Of a stretch of 64,000 nt of DNA, positions 63,513-64,000 are shown piece after piece; the stretch's first letter is position 1, and each line of letters opens with the position of its first letter. This DNA is from Chitinophagaceae bacterium. GTDB lineage: Bacteria > Bacteroidota > Bacteroidia > Chitinophagales > Chitinophagaceae. The stretch is taken from the NCBI GenBank assembly GCA_016715365.1, contig JADKAM010000002.1, positions 62,001 through 126,000 of the forward strand, read 5' to 3'. The notes under the pieces are model-generated. The model had not been told where the DNA came from, made no database searches, and saw nothing but the letters and a program-made list of their open reading frames with translations. The position numbers and the translations under genes were made by a program.

Positions 63513-64000
63513 TCAACGTAGGACGATTACTCTTGGTGTTCTGCCATCAATTGAGAGCGTAGCTAAATTATCGCAGGTAGCTGCGACTCCAAAATCAATA
63601 ACTGCGTAATGGTTTGGTCCCTGAACTTTCAATTTACCCCCACTGATATTTGCACAGTCGGTTCTTTTTATCAAGGCATCCAGTACGGTAATATCTCTTG
63701 ATATATTTGCTGAGTTAGTAACTGTATGATTACCGGTTATCGAAAATACATCATCAATTCTTGTTGGTGTAGCGACTCCAGCAGTTTGTACTACGGTTCT
63801 TAAGCCAGAATGGGTCCAGTATCTGCCGCCCGGGGCTGTAATCTTTCCGTTTTCAGCTCTGTGAGTCCAGCTTCTGCCAGGTGCTATACTTGTATTTGTC
63901 CAGGTGTGAGTACCTTCAATTTTAAAACCATTTATAAAATAATTTGTAAAGGTCATGACAGCTACGCTGCCACTCTTTCTAACAGAATCAGAAAGTGTAA
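63513..64000 (-). CDS. Hypothetical secreted/lipoprotein-like protein, C-terminal part (cut by window end)
   Basis: The frame stays open from the window edge (TLSDSVRKSGSVAVMTFTNY); the ATG at 63956 is internal, so the N-terminus lies outside. About 160 residues are visible, beta-rich, with GRSWTHRAENGKITAPGG, DDVFSITGNHTVTN, KRTDCANISGGKLKV and AVIDFGVAATCDNLATLSIDG. I recall this end pattern (a Cys before VSG, then DYG...CDN-AT) from unannotated Bacteroidota lipoproteins. Function unknown. Confidence 0.75.
   Translation of the reverse strand, partial: TLSDSVRKSGSVAVMTFTNYFINGFKIEGTHTWTNTSIAPGRSWTHRAENGKITAPGGRYWTHSGLRTVVQTAGVATPTRIDDVFSITGNHTVTNSANISRDITVLDALIKRTDCANISGGKLKVQGPNHYAVIDFGVAATCDNLATLSIDGRTPRVIVLR

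Noticed and set aside
1..64000. Insertion sequences, prophage, tRNA or rRNA genes
   Set aside because: No transposase, integrase or phage structural gene and no tRNA cloverleaf or rRNA signature was recognised on either strand by reading; a dedicated scan could still find a tRNA.

Overview
The window reads as a chromosomal segment of a Bacteroidota bacterium, most likely family Chitinophagaceae or a close relative. The evidence is the gene set: a GldB-like lipoprotein and GldF/GldG, a MurF-alanine racemase fusion, a MoxR/DUF58/BatA cluster, a type IX secretion (T9SS) C-terminal sorting domain, many small Cys-lipoproteins, almost no Shine-Dalgarno sequences, and TAnnTTTG-type -7 promoter boxes. 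The genus cannot be fixed from the sequence. It is mostly a core-genome region. I see no rRNA, tRNA, CRISPR array, prophage or complete insertion sequence.

Layout. 1-5.1 kb: the end of apaG, a fatty acid desaturase, a GldB-like lipoprotein, a broken GxxExxY gene bracketed by inverted repeats, nadE and a YbjQ-family gene. 5.3-9.2 kb: moxR-DUF58-batD-like-batA in one operon. 9.2-20.3 kb: DinB-like protein, rsgA, small lipoprotein, gamma-carbonic anhydrase, patatin-barrel protein, class III aminotransferase, YiiX-like peptidase and a penicillin-acylase-family enzyme. 20.4-25.0 kb: a seven-gene membrane module (membrane protein, winged-helix regulator, membrane protein, Coq4-like, DUF4173, DgkA, DUF1361) with the same 17-bp operator-like palindrome at two of its starts. 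25-32 kb: TolB-like/outer-membrane barrel protein, a metallo-hydrolase, methylmalonyl-CoA epimerase and a large secreted MG2/plug-like protein.

32-34.3 kb: iscS-iscU-iscA for Fe-S assembly. 34.3-38.5 kb: a polyproline secreted protein, gldF-gldG and terC. 38.5-41.9 kb: murF-alr and lspA (cell envelope). 41.9-48.7 kb: two lipoproteins, fumC and a T9SS-exported metallopeptidase. 48.8-56.0 kb: a tight four-gene glycosidase operon (GH29, GH29, GH3, GH29), probably for fucose-containing oligosaccharides. 56-64 kb: a lipoprotein, crotonase plus free-standing B12-binding subunit, an ABC ATPase with its membrane partner, a secreted esterase-like lipoprotein, gltX and the C-terminal part of an unknown protein cut by the window edge.

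Three themes cross the region. First, four genes are split by single-base shifts, all in A or T homopolymers of 6-7 bases, which suggests assembly indels more than four real pseudogenes. Second, several families of word-like dispersed repeats sit in the short spacers inside operons. Third, cell-surface biology dominates: gliding/T9SS parts, lipoproteins, outer-membrane barrels and exported hydrolases. The observations most worth following are the inverted-repeat-flanked GxxExxY cassette, the twin operators of the 20-25 kb membrane module, and a pair of interleaved perfect 8-bp inverted repeats upstream of iscS.
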